Origin: Nonomuraea fuscirosea
Lineage (GTDB): Bacteria; Actinomycetota; Actinomycetes; Streptosporangiales; Streptosporangiaceae
Reading direction: 5' to 3'
Assembly: GCF_003001935.1 (NCBI RefSeq)
Contig: NZ_PVNG01000024.1
Coordinates: forward strand, 62,001 to 126,000
DNA length: 64,000 bases
Shown: positions 17,682-25,741 of the stretch, piece by piece
Layout: every line of letters begins with the position of its first letter
Numbering within the stretch: position 1 is the stretch's first letter
Made by a program: the position numbers and the translations under genes
Notes under the pieces: model-generated
Told to the model about the DNA's origin: nothing
Database searches by the model: none
Seen by the model: the letters and a program-made list of their open reading frames with translations, nothing else

Positions 17682-19172
17682 GTGCATCACGCCAAGCTCA
17701 CCCTCGATCCCGCCTTCAAGGTCGCCCCCGTCCACCGGCGCACCTTCGGCACGTTCGTGGAACATCTCGGGCGCTGCGTGTACACCGGCATCTACGAGCC
17801 GGGCCATCCGACGGCCGACGAGGACGGTTTCCGCCGCGACGTGCTCGACCTGACCAGGGAGCTCGGCGTGTCCACCGTCCGCTACCCCGGCGGCAACTTC
17901 GTCTCCGGCTACCGGTGGGAGGACGGCGTCGGGCCAGTCGCCGAACGCCCGCGCCGGCTCGACCTGGCCTGGCACAGCACCGAGACGAACGAGGTCGGCG
18001 TGGACGAGTTCGTCCGCTGGTGCCGCCGGGCCGGTGTGGAGCCCATGATGGCCGTCAACCTCGGCACGCGCGGCATCGCCGAAGCCCTCGACCTGCTCGA
18101 ATACTGCAACCACCCGTCCGGCACCGCGCTGTCCGACCAGCGGATCGCGAACGGCGCCAAGGAGCCGCACGGCATCAGGATGTGGTGCCTGGGCAACGAG
18201 CTGGACGGCCCCTGGCAGACCGGCCACAAGACGGCCCGCGAGTACGGCCGGCTGGCCGCCGAGACCGCCCGCGCCATGCGCATGGTGGACCCGGGCCTGG
18301 AGCTGGTGGCCTGCGGCAGTTCGAGCTCCAGCATGCCCACGTTCGGCTCGTGGGAGGCCGAGGTGCTGGAGGAGACCTACGACCTGGTGGACCACATCTC
18401 CTGCCACGCCTACTACCAGGAGAAGGACGGCGATCTCGGTAGTTTCCTGGCCTGCTCGACCGACATGGACTACTTCATCGCCTCGGTCGTGGCCACCGCC
18501 GACCACGTCGGGGCCCGGCTGAAGTCCCGCAAGAAGATCAACATCTCCTTCGACGAGTGGAACGTCTGGTACCAGTCGCGCTTCCACGACACCGGCACCC
18601 CCGAGGACTGGCCGGTGGCGCCGCCGCTGCTGGAGGACCAGTACCACCTGGCCGACGCGGTGGCCTTCGGCGGCCTGCTGATCTCGCTGCTGCGCAACAG
18701 CGACCGGGTGACCGCCGCGTCGCTGGCTCAGCTGGTGAACGTGATCGCGCCGATCATGACCGAGCCGGGCGGGCGGGCGTGGCGGCAGACGACCTTCCAC
18801 CCGTTCGCGCAGGCCTCCCGGTACGCGGCCGGCGACGTGCTGCGGGTGGAGCCGGTCGCGCCGGCGTACGAGACGAAGGCGTACGGCGAGGTGCCGCTGA
18901 TGGACGCGGTGGCCACGCACGACGGGGAGAGCACGACGCTGTTCGCCGTCAACCGCTCGGCGGACACGCCGATGTCGCTGGAGATCGACACGCGGGCGCT
19001 CGGCGGGGTGCGGATCGTCGAGGCCACCACGCTCACCGACCCCGACGTCTACGCCCGCAACACGGCCGACGATCCCGGCCGGATCGCGCCCAGGCCGAAC
19101 CCGGACGTCGAGCACGACCCGGCACGCGTCCTGCTGCCGCCGGTCTCGTGGAACGTGATCAGGCTGGGGTAG
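17682..19172 (+). CDS. abfA: Alpha-N-arabinofuranosidase, GH51
   Basis: Retaining glycoside hydrolase that removes terminal alpha-L-arabinofuranosyl residues from arabinan, arabinoxylan or arabino-oligosaccharides. 496 residues, the usual length for GH51, and no signal peptide, so it acts in the cytoplasm on imported oligosaccharides. The catalytic acid/base Glu173 lies in GNELDGPW and the nucleophile Glu292 in SFDEWNVWY. The N-terminal family pattern FGTFVEHLGRCVYTGIYEPGH is present in two adjacent parts (FGTFVEHLG at 22-30, VYTGIYEPGH at 33-42). GTG 17682 is chosen because CCAGGAGAGG precedes it; an upstream frame from 17511 would run through the operators. Divergent from the sugar importer and convergent with the LacI gene. 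Confidence 0.95.
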   Translation: MHHAKLTLDPAFKVAPVHRRTFGTFVEHLGRCVYTGIYEPGHPTADEDGFRRDVLDLTRELGVSTVRYPGGNFVSGYRWEDGVGPVAERPRRLDLAWHSTETNEVGVDEFVRWCRRAGVEPMMAVNLGTRGIAEALDLLEYCNHPSGTALSDQRIANGAKEPHGIRMWCLGNELDGPWQTGHKTAREYGRLAAETARAMRMVDPGLELVACGSSSSSMPTFGSWEAEVLEETYDLVDHISCHAYYQEKDGDLGSFLACSTDMDYFIASVVATADHVGARLKSRKKINISFDEWNVWYQSRFHDTGTPEDWPVAPPLLEDQYHLADAVAFGGLLISLLRNSDRVTAASLAQLVNVIAPIMTEPGGRAWRQTTFHPFAQASRYAAGDVLRVEPVAPAYETKAYGEVPLMDAVATHDGESTTLFAVNRSADTPMSLEIDTRALGGVRIVEATTLTDPDVYARNTADDPGRIAPRPNPDVEHDPARVLLPPVSWNVIRLG

Positions 19173-19252
19173 CGCCGGTGCTCTCGTGGAACGTGATCGG
19201 GCTGAGGTGGCGCCGGTGCTCTCGTGGAACGTGATCAGACGGGCGTAGCGCC
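19144..19252. repeat. 38-bp tandem repeat, three copies, across convergent gene ends
   Basis: Units begin at 19144, 19182 and 19220 with TCTCGTGGAACGTGATC. The first unit encodes the last residues of the GH51 protein (SWNVIRLG); the third overlaps the last codons and stop of the LacI gene. The array therefore looks like duplication of the arabinofuranosidase 3' end into the neighbouring gene end. Confidence 0.85.
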
Positions 19253-20260
19253 GGGGGCGGCGCCGGTGCTCTCGCGGACGACCAGTTCGGGCTCGATCAG
19301 CCGGCGCGCCTCGGGCTCGGCGCCCGCCATCCGGTCGAGCAGCAGGTGGAAGGCGTGCCTGCCGACCGCGCCGAAGTCCTGGCGCACGGTGGTGAGCGGC
19401 GGCCAGAAGTACGCCGACTCGGGGATGTCGTCGAAGCCCGCCACGCTCACGTCCTCGGGCACCCGCCGCCCGGCCTCGCGCAGCGCCCTCAGCACGCCGA
19501 GCGCCATCTGGTCGTTGGCCACGAACACGGCGCTGACCTCGGGGTCCCCGGCCAGGCGGCGGCCGAGCTGGTAGCCGGAGCGGGCGCTCCAGTCGCCGCG
19601 CAGCACGTCGGGCACCGGCCTTCCGGCCGCCTCCAGGACGCCGCGCCAGCCCTCGATCCGGTCGTTGGCGTCGAGCCAGTCGGCGGGCCCCGCCACGTGC
19701 CAGACACTGCGGTGGCCGAGGCTGAGCAGGTGTCGCGTCACCCGGGCGGCTCCTGCGGCCTGGTCCACCTTCGCCACGGGCACGGGGATGTCGTCGCCGG
19801 CGTCCACCGCGACCACCGGCATCTCGGGCGGCAGGTGGCGCAGCCCGTCGGCGGCCGACTCGTGCGGCGCGACGATGATCACGCCGTCGACCGCCTGGGT
19901 GCGCAGCCGCTGCACGCCCTCCTCCATCGACCTGCGGTTGAGTGAGCTGAGGCTGGCGATGCTGACGTTGTAGCCGGCGTGCCTGGCGGCCTGCTCGATG
20001 CAGTAGAGGGTGGAGGCGGGGCCGTAGAGGGTGGTGTCGATGCTGACCACGCCGAGCACGCCGGAGCGGCCGGTGACGAGCTGGCGGGCGGCCTGGTTGG
20101 GCCGGTAGTCGAGCTCGCGCACGGCGGCCAGCACCCTGGCCCTGGTCTCGGCGCGGACGAGGTCGGGCGAGTTGAGCACCCGCGAGACGGTCATCGTGGA
20201 GACTCCGGCGAGTACGGCGACGTCCATGAGCACCGCCGGCCGGCCGGGTTTGGCTTTCAC
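19235..20260 (-). CDS. LacI-family regulator of the arabinoside locus
   Basis: Repressor of 341 residues. The DNA-binding headpiece (about 10-55) reads VLMDVAVLAGVSTMTVSRVLNS, with the hinge helix RPNQAARQL; the rest is the periplasmic-binding-protein-like sugar sensor domain (GVLGVVSIDTTLYGPAS onwards, with DDIPESAYFWPPLTTVRQ near the end). It starts at ATG 20260. An operator-like 14-mer (20279-20292) lies 19 bases upstream of its own start, and two more lie in the importer/GH51 region, so it probably represses itself and both neighbours until an arabinose-type inducer binds. Its final residues (GAAPGATPV) overlap a 38-bp repeat array. Confidence 0.92.
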   Translation of the reverse strand: MKAKPGRPAVLMDVAVLAGVSTMTVSRVLNSPDLVRAETRARVLAAVRELDYRPNQAARQLVTGRSGVLGVVSIDTTLYGPASTLYCIEQAARHAGYNVSIASLSSLNRRSMEEGVQRLRTQAVDGVIIVAPHESAADGLRHLPPEMPVVAVDAGDDIPVPVAKVDQAAGAARVTRHLLSLGHRSVWHVAGPADWLDANDRIEGWRGVLEAAGRPVPDVLRGDWSARSGYQLGRRLAGDPEVSAVFVANDQMALGVLRALREAGRRVPEDVSVAGFDDIPESAYFWPPLTTVRQDFGAVGRHAFHLLLDRMAGAEPEARRLIEPELVVRESTGAAPGATPV

Positions 20261-20278
20261 CGCGGCTCACCCCCTCAG

Positions 20279-20292
20279 CGGTAACGCTAACA
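20279..20292. promoter_or_regulatory. LacI-type operator 3, autoregulatory
   Basis: CGGTAACGCTAACA; minus-strand reading TGTTAGCGTTACCG agrees with operators 1 and 2 in the TGTTAGCG half. It is 19 bases upstream of the LacI start codon. Confidence 0.65.
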
Positions 20293-20389
20293 GGCGGAGG
20301 GGGCTCGCGCGCGATCAAACATGCGCGGACGCGAGCGTGCGGATCTCCGCGCGGGCGTACGCCTCGCGTGCGGAAATCTGCGTCGTGAC

Positions 20390-20443
20390 GAGATCAGTCC
20401 TCGCGGCGAGATCAGCCCGCGTGGCGAGATCAGTCCTCGCGGC
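20390..20443. repeat. 18-bp tandem repeat, three copies
   Basis: Units GAGATCAGTCCTCGCGGC, GAGATCAGCCCGCGTGGC and GAGATCAGTCCTCGCGGC follow one another exactly. The array lies seven bases beyond the stop of the 230-residue protein gene (stop at 20450) and shares a core with the array at 7106. Confidence 0.85.
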
Positions 20444-20449
20444 GGCTTC

Positions 20450-21142
20450 TCAGTCTTCGTGGACGAGGAGGACGAACGTGCGGGCGTAGGAGACGCCGTT
20501 GGCCGGGCGCGGCCAGTCGAGCTCGGCCAGCGCCCGCGAGCCCGCCTCGTGGTGCTCGCCGTTGACCCGGATCTCGGCGGTCTCGGCGCCCTCGCCGCCG
20601 CCGAAGAACGCCTTGACGCCCACGAGCTCGTCCCGTTCGAACGTGCCCTTCAGCTCCGGGGCCAAATGCGGCAGCAGCACGTGCTGGACGGCCCACCGCT
20701 GGACGGCGTCGTGGTCGTCGCCCGTGCCCCAGCCGGTGATGCCGCCGTGGATGGCGTGCCGGCCGGGGAAGCCGTCGGGGTCGCCGGAGGCGAAGTGGCC
20801 GGCGTGGGAGCCGTCCTGGACGAGGAGCTCCAGCAGCGCGCTGCCGGTGGTGCCCAGCCACACCTGCACGGCCCGCTCGACGGCCTCCTCGGTGGTGGCG
20901 CCGTAGCCGGCCACGCAGTCGGCGATCGTGGCGTGTTCCGGGTGCTCGACGTCGAGCACGAAGTCGAGGTCGAGGTGGCCGGGCTCGGCGGTGTGGCCGT
21001 CGCCGCCGCCGAGCCGCACCGCGACCCTGCCGGGACCCTTGGCCAGGCCGTCGCGGACCTCCCACGGCCGCCCCATGGCCGCGCTCAGGCGCGCGGCGAC
21101 CATGCCGAGCACCACGTCGTCCGCCGGCCGTACGCCGTCCAT
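20450..21142 (-). CDS. Uncharacterised soluble protein (possibly DUF6348)
   Basis: A 230-residue protein without signal peptide or membrane helices. It starts at ATG 21142 (MDGVRPADDVVLGMVAARL). The sequence alternates strands and helices with conserved-looking blocks GHLDLDFVLDVEHPEH, ADCVAGYGATTEEAVERAVQ and HAIHGGITGWG. It resembles actinobacterial proteins I remember as DUF6348 family, but I cannot confirm this. No catalytic motif stands out. It is divergent from the DD-carboxypeptidase gene, with 230 bases between starts, and downstream it runs into an 18-bp tandem repeat. No function is proposed. Confidence 0.7.
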   Translation of the reverse strand: MDGVRPADDVVLGMVAARLSAAMGRPWEVRDGLAKGPGRVAVRLGGGDGHTAEPGHLDLDFVLDVEHPEHATIADCVAGYGATTEEAVERAVQVWLGTTGSALLELLVQDGSHAGHFASGDPDGFPGRHAIHGGITGWGTGDDHDAVQRWAVQHVLLPHLAPELKGTFERDELVGVKAFFGGGEGAETAEIRVNGEHHEAGSRALAELDWPRPANGVSYARTFVLLVHED

Positions 21143-21372
21143 GCCCCACCCCTCGGTCGCGATCCCTCGACACCTGCCAGGCTAGTCGTGTTGATCATCT
21201 CGCGTGCCTACGCCACGTGCCCGCCGGGGGCACATTCGCGTCACCGCCCCTCTCTTCGGCAAAAGATTTACCCTACGGAATTATCCGGCTATATCGACCT
21301 TTCTGTCCGCTTTGTCACGAAATGTCGTGCATTGTGGCAAGAGCATGCCAAGTCCGGCGGCACTCTGGGCCA

Positions 21373-22254
21373 ATGCGTAACCGGAAAGCTTTTCTGGCTG
21401 CCATGGCAGGCGCTCTTGCCCTGGTCACAGGACTCACCGCGCCCGCGCATGCCTCGCCAGCCCTCGCCCGGGCCGTCACCGTCGACGACGCCCCCACCGT
21501 CCGCGGCAGCGCCGCGTACCTGATGGACGCCGCCTCCGGCGCCGTACTGCTGGACAAGAACGGCGGCGAACGGATGCCCATCGCCAGCCTCACCAAGACC
21601 ATGACCGCTTACGTGGTGCTGAAGAACGCCAAACCCACGGACATCGTCCGGATCAAGCGCGAGGACGTCGCGTACGCGGAGGACGGCGGCGGCACCACCG
21701 CCGACCTGCGCCCCGGCGACCGGATCACGGTCGGCGAGCTCATGTACGGCCTGATGCTGCCCTCCGGCGCCGACGCCGCCCACGCGCTGGCCCGCACGTA
21801 CGGCCCCGGCGTCAAGGGTTTCGTGGCCAAGATGAACGCCACGGCCCGCGAGCTCGGCATGAACGACACCGAGTACGTCAACGCCGACGGCCTGCCCACG
21901 CCGCGCGGAGACGGCTTCTCCACCGCCGAAGACCAGGCCGTGCTCGCGGCCGCCGCGCTGCGCGTTCCGCTGATCAAGCAGGTGGCGGGCACGCGCCGGC
22001 ACGAGCTCGACGCCGGCGACGGCCATCGTTCCTACGCGTGGCGCAACACCAACCGCCTGCTCAGGACGACGCCGGGGGCGATCGGGCTCAAGACCGGGTT
22101 CACCCGGGCGGCGGGCTACTGCCTGGCGTTCGCCGGCGAGTCGGACGGCCGGACGCTGGTCGGCGTACTGCTCGACGAGTCCGTCTCCAGCCGGCGGTTC
22201 GACACGGCGCAGGAGCTGCTGTCCTGGGGCGCGACCGCGCGCGAGGCCGCCTGA
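21373..22254 (+). CDS. D-alanyl-D-alanine carboxypeptidase, S11 family
   Basis: Secreted serine peptidase (low-molecular-weight penicillin-binding protein) that trims the terminal D-Ala from peptidoglycan stem peptides. 293 residues with a Sec signal peptide ending in AHA-SPA near residue 28. Catalytic motifs: SLTK at 72-75 (nucleophile Ser72), KTG at 240-242. The middle SxN motif reads SGAD at 131-134, with Ala where family members have Asn or Cys. The ATG at 21373 is chosen because it begins the signal peptide; a frame from 21217 would add 52 unlikely residues. No C-terminal membrane anchor is seen. The upstream 230 bases are relatively AT-rich and hold a small CACGA/TCGTG hairpin near 21337. 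Confidence 0.92.
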   Translation: MRNRKAFLAAMAGALALVTGLTAPAHASPALARAVTVDDAPTVRGSAAYLMDAASGAVLLDKNGGERMPIASLTKTMTAYVVLKNAKPTDIVRIKREDVAYAEDGGGTTADLRPGDRITVGELMYGLMLPSGADAAHALARTYGPGVKGFVAKMNATARELGMNDTEYVNADGLPTPRGDGFSTAEDQAVLAAAALRVPLIKQVAGTRRHELDAGDGHRSYAWRNTNRLLRTTPGAIGLKTGFTRAAGYCLAFAGESDGRTLVGVLLDESVSSRRFDTAQELLSWGATAREAA

Positions 22255-22284
22255 CAGGACGAATGGGGTCGAGGGCCATTGATG

Positions 22285-22314
22285 CGGTCATTGCAGTCAT
22301 GACTGCAATGACCG
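22285..22314. promoter_or_regulatory. 30-bp perfect palindrome, probable operator
   Basis: The half site CGGTCATTGCAGTCA (22285-22299) is followed directly by its exact reverse complement (22300-22314). It ends 12 bases before the start codon of the GbsR/MarR-type regulator, so autoregulation of the regulator-hydrolase operon is the simplest reading. Confidence 0.75.
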
Positions 22315-22326
22315 TAATGTGGAGAT

Positions 22327-22875
22327 ATGGCCACGGAAGCAGAGCTGGAGTTCGTCGACGACGTCGCGGTGTTCTTCGCGCGTGAGGGCATGCCGCTGAT
22401 CCCCGGCCGGGTGATCGGCTGGCTGCTCATCAGCGACCCTCCGGAGCAGAGCGCCGCCCAGTTGTCCGACGTGCTGGCGGCCAGCCGCAGCTCGATCAGC
22501 AGCGCGACCCGGCTGCTGACGCCGAGCGGGCTGGTCGAGGGGGTGCGGCGGCGGGGCGAGCGGCAGGAGTACTTCCGCATCGCGGCCGACGGCTGGAGCC
22601 GGATGCTGGCCGCCCGTTACGCGAAGACGGCCGCGTTCCGGCAGATCACCGAGAACGGGCTGCGCGTGCTCGCCGGCGGCTCCCCCACCCGGCGGGAACG
22701 GCTGGAGAACGTGCACGAGCTGTACCGGTTCCTGGAGGGCGAGCTGCCCGCGCTCTGGCGACGATGGGAGACCCACCGCGCCCGGCTGGGCGGGCCCGGC
22801 GCCGGAGCGGACATCGAGCGAGGCGGCGGGCAGGAGATCGGGCCCGCTGCCGGCCTTCGGGAGGAGGACTCATGA
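22327..22875 (+). CDS. GbsR/MarR-type transcriptional regulator
   Basis: DNA-binding protein of 182 residues. Residues 20-90 form a winged helix: RVIGWLLISDPPEQSAAQL, DVLAASRSSISSATRLL (recognition helix) and the wing GLVEGVRRRGERQEYFRI. A C-terminal helix pair (TRRERLENVHELYRFLEGELPALW) would dimerise. The pattern fits GbsR-like MarR proteins, which often control osmolyte or hydrolase genes. It starts at ATG 22327, 12 bases after a perfect 30-bp palindrome, which overlaps where the ribosome site and promoter should be. Its stop overlaps the start of the hydrolase gene (ATGA), so the two are co-translated. Confidence 0.88.
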   Translation: MATEAELEFVDDVAVFFAREGMPLIPGRVIGWLLISDPPEQSAAQLSDVLAASRSSISSATRLLTPSGLVEGVRRRGERQEYFRIAADGWSRMLAARYAKTAAFRQITENGLRVLAGGSPTRRERLENVHELYRFLEGELPALWRRWETHRARLGGPGAGADIERGGGQEIGPAAGLREEDS

Positions 22876-23750
22876 CGGGTGAGCTGCGCAGCACGTACCT
22901 GGCCAGCCCGGAAGGCCGCCTGCACGTCCACAGCGCCGGCGAGCCCGGCGCGCCGCCGGTGCTGCTGCTGAGCGGAGCCGGGGTGGACAACGCGCTGCTG
23001 AGCTGGCGGCACCTCATCCCCGTCCTGGCCGGCGGCCACCACGTGCTCGCGCTCGACTGGCCGAAGCAGGGCCGGAGCCGCCCGTGGAGCGGCCGGGTCA
23101 CCCACGAGCGCATGCTGCGCTGTGTCACCGACGTGCTCGACCGGTTCGGCCTGCGTTCTGCCGCCCTCGTCGGGCTCTCCCAGGGCGGCGCGCTCGCCCT
23201 GGCCACCGCCATCGAGCATCCCGATCGGGTGGACCGGCTCGTCGCGCTCGCACCGGCCGGCATCCTGTCGTTCCCGCCCGTCGTGCACCAGGCCCTCTGG
23301 CTCACCGCGAAGCTGCCGCTGCTCAACAGCGTGCTGCCGACGGCCATGCTGGGCAGCAGGGAGCGGATCGCCGGGTTCGCCAGGAAGGCGCTGTTCGCGG
23401 GACCCGTACGGGACTTCGAGGACGTCATCGACGAGATCGAGGCGGAGGTCAGGGAAGGCGGCGCGGGCTCCTCCGACTGGCAGAACGCCTCGATCGGCCC
23501 CCTGCGCATGCGCGTCGACCTGCGCCCGCGCCTGCGCGAGATCGTCTGCCCCACGCTGATCATCCAGGGCGACAAGGACGTCGGCGTTCCGCCCGCCCGG
23601 GCTCGGGACGCCGCCGCGCTCATCCCCGGCGGCCGGTTCGAGCTGCTCAGAGGCGTCGGCCACTGGTCGAACCGGCAGGTGCCCGCCCAGGTCAACGCGC
23701 TCGTCGCCGGGTTCCTGCAGCCCATGGACGGCGCTGATCCTTTGGGCTAG
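22872..23750 (+). CDS. Alpha/beta hydrolase
   Basis: Cytoplasmic hydrolase of 292 residues with the classical alpha/beta fold. Nucleophile elbow GLSQGG (Ser103), acid in QGDKDVGVP (Asp234 or Asp236), and His264 in GVGHWSN. The oxyanion region is LLLSGAGVDN (31-40). The ATG at 22872 follows GAGGAGGAC and overlaps the regulator stop by four bases; the longer frame starting at 22764 lies inside the regulator gene and is rejected. The substrate is unknown; the family covers esterases, lactonases, haloperoxidases and C-C hydrolases. Expression is probably tied to the regulator and its palindromic site. Confidence 0.9.
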   Translation: MTGELRSTYLASPEGRLHVHSAGEPGAPPVLLLSGAGVDNALLSWRHLIPVLAGGHHVLALDWPKQGRSRPWSGRVTHERMLRCVTDVLDRFGLRSAALVGLSQGGALALATAIEHPDRVDRLVALAPAGILSFPPVVHQALWLTAKLPLLNSVLPTAMLGSRERIAGFARKALFAGPVRDFEDVIDEIEAEVREGGAGSSDWQNASIGPLRMRVDLRPRLREIVCPTLIIQGDKDVGVPPARARDAAALIPGGRFELLRGVGHWSNRQVPAQVNALVAGFLQPMDGADPLG

Positions 23751-23760
23751 TTTGCCCGAC

Positions 23761-24816
23761 ATGAAGCTTCGCAACGCGTTAGGCGTCCTGTCAGCGGCCC
23801 TCGTGCTCACCGCCTCGCAACCCGCCCAGGCCGGCCCGCCCCGGCTCGGCTGGGAGCTCAAGCAGACGGGAACGACCGAGCGCCTGCGCGGCCTGTCGCC
23901 GGTCAGCGGGAACGTCGTGTGGGCCTCGGGCTCGGGCGGCGTCGTGCTCAGGACCGTGAACGGCGGGCGTACCTGGCAGAACGTCTCCCCGCCCGGCACG
24001 GAGACGCTGCAGTTCCGCGACATCGAGGCGTTCGACGCCGACCGGGCCGTGGCGCTGTCCATCGGCGAGGGCACCGACTCGCGCGTCTACCGGACGGAGG
24101 ACGGGGGCCGCACGTGGGCGGAGACGTTCAGGAACGACGAGCCCCGGGCCTTCTACGACTGCCTGGCCTTCTTCGACCGGCGCCACGGGCTGGCGATGAG
24201 CGATCCCGTGGACGGCCGGTTCCGGATCCTGGCCACGGACGACGGCGGGCGCAGCTGGCGGGTGCTGCCCGCGGACGGGATGCCCGAGGCGCTGCCCGGT
24301 GAGGCCGGGTTCGCGGCGAGCGGGCAGTGCCTGGTCGCCTCAGGCTCCCGTGACGTCTGGCTGGCCGCCGGCGGGGCGGAGCGGGCGCGGGTGTTCCACT
24401 CGGGCGATCGCGGGCGTACGTGGACGGTGGCCGACACGCCGGTCCCGGCCGGCGATCCGGCGCGCGGCGTCTTCGGGCTGGCCTTCCGCGACCGCCACCG
24501 GGGCATCGCGGTCGGCGGCGACTACCGTCCCGACCAGCAGTCGCCCAGCGCCGGGGCGGTCACCAGGGACGGCGGCCGCACCTGGCACCCGTCGTCGGCG
24601 CCGCCGCCCGCCTACCGGTCAGGGGTGGCCTGGCTGCCGCACCTGCCGTTCGCGGCCGTCGCGGTGGGGCCGTCGGGGAGCGACGTGACGTATTCGGGCG
24701 GGAGGAGCTGGGAGACGTTCGACGGCGGCTCGTTCGACACGGTGTCCTGCACCCGGGACCTGACCTGCTGGGCCTCCGGCGAACAGGGCCGCGTGGGACG
24801 ACTCGTGCTGAGGTGA
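23761..24816 (+). CDS. Secreted BNR/Ycf48-like beta-propeller protein
   Basis: Exported protein of 351 residues with a Sec signal peptide (MKLRNALGVLSAALVLTASQPAQA, cleavage after about residue 24 at AQA-GPP). The mature part has repeated Asp-box motifs: GGRTWQNVS, GGRTWAETF, GGRSWRVLP, RGRTWTVAD, GGRTWHPSS and GGRSWETFD, spaced about 45-55 residues apart, giving a six- or seven-bladed propeller. Such proteins are annotated as oxidoreductases or photosystem assembly-like factors, but the fold only suggests binding. The ATG at 23761 is chosen over the ATG at 23752 because it begins the signal peptide directly. It follows the hydrolase gene by 10 bases and may be read through from it. Confidence 0.85.
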   Translation: MKLRNALGVLSAALVLTASQPAQAGPPRLGWELKQTGTTERLRGLSPVSGNVVWASGSGGVVLRTVNGGRTWQNVSPPGTETLQFRDIEAFDADRAVALSIGEGTDSRVYRTEDGGRTWAETFRNDEPRAFYDCLAFFDRRHGLAMSDPVDGRFRILATDDGGRSWRVLPADGMPEALPGEAGFAASGQCLVASGSRDVWLAAGGAERARVFHSGDRGRTWTVADTPVPAGDPARGVFGLAFRDRHRGIAVGGDYRPDQQSPSAGAVTRDGGRTWHPSSAPPPAYRSGVAWLPHLPFAAVAVGPSGSDVTYSGGRSWETFDGGSFDTVSCTRDLTCWASGEQGRVGRLVLR

Positions 24817-24932
24817 CCGCGCACTGAGGCAACTCCCGCATCGTGTCCGGGACAGCCGCCCGCTCCGAGACTGCGCCCCGCGTCACGCGGGGCGTCCATG
24901 CGGAGACACCCCCCGCGGGGCGGGGCCCTCGG

Positions 24933-25562
24933 TCAGCGGACGCCCCGGGGGCGGAACTGGATGCTGATGCGGGGGCCCGCCGGGCGGGTGGTCTTCGGGA
25001 TGGCGTGCTCCCAGGTGCGCTGGCAGCTGCCGCCCATCACGATGAGATCGCCGTGCCCCAGGTCGCGCCGGATCGAGGGGCCGCCGCCGCGCGGGCGCAG
25101 CAGCAGGGAGCGGGGGGTGCCGACCGAGATGATCGCGACCATGGTGTCTTCCGTGCTGCCCCGGCCGATCGTGTCACCGTGCCAGGCCACGCTGTCGCGG
25201 CCGTCGCGGTAGAAGCAGAGCCCGGCCGTACGGAACGGCTCGCCGAGCTCCTGCCCGTAGTAGGCGTCGAGCGCGCGCCTGGCGTCGGCGAGGACGGCGT
25301 CGGGCAGGGTCTCGCCCTCGTCGTAGAACTTCAGCAGCCGCGGCACCTCCACGACCTTGTCGTACATGCGGCGCTTCTCCGCCCGCCACGGCACCCGCTC
25401 GGCCAGCCGCTCGAACAGCGCGTCGGCCCCCGTCAGCCAGCCTTGTCTCAGGTCGATCCAGGCGCCGTGAGCCAGGTGGGTCCGGTGCACGGCGCCGTCG
25501 AGCGGACCGAGCCCGAGCTCGGTGTCGAGATCGAGCAAAGAAGCTTGGAACGCGGCTGTCAT
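24933..25562 (-). CDS. AlkB-like Fe(II)/2-oxoglutarate dioxygenase
   Basis: Predicted oxidative demethylase of nucleic acids or proteins, about 209 residues, cytoplasmic. The metal triad is His128 and Asp130 (AWHGDTIGRG) and His186 (TWEHAIPK); Arg198 and Arg204 (RISIQFRPR) would bind 2-oxoglutarate and substrate, as in AlkB. The substrate lid contains LLKFYDEGETLPD and LCFYRDGRDSVAWH. The ATG at 25562 is preferred; an in-frame ATG at 25592 would add ten residues. It stands alone, convergent with the propeller gene. Repair of alkylated DNA is likely by family, although actinobacterial members of this subgroup are poorly characterised. Confidence 0.88.
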   Translation of the reverse strand: MTAAFQASLLDLDTELGLGPLDGAVHRTHLAHGAWIDLRQGWLTGADALFERLAERVPWRAEKRRMYDKVVEVPRLLKFYDEGETLPDAVLADARRALDAYYGQELGEPFRTAGLCFYRDGRDSVAWHGDTIGRGSTEDTMVAIISVGTPRSLLLRPRGGGPSIRRDLGHGDLIVMGGSCQRTWEHAIPKTTRPAGPRISIQFRPRGVR

Positions 25563-25741
25563 GGTGTCGAGTGTATGCCATTGTTCAAACATCCATTCGA
25601 CTTACCGATTCTGTCGCATGGCTCGCGGCGATCGGCGGATCGTGTCACGCTGTGAAGCGCCGGATACGAGTGGCGTCGCCCCTCCGACCGCACCAGAGGT
25701 GAAGAGGCCACCCGCCGCTTCGTCACGCGAAGGAGCAGGCC

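Noticed and set aside
16047..20318. A single 1,423-residue minus-strand frame
   Set aside because: Only 16047-17378 encodes the binding protein; the rest is antisense to the GH51 gene and out of frame with LacI.
21143..21372. Riboswitch before the DD-carboxypeptidase gene
   Set aside because: Only small hairpins are visible; none of the conserved cyclic-di-AMP or other riboswitch motifs I know was found.
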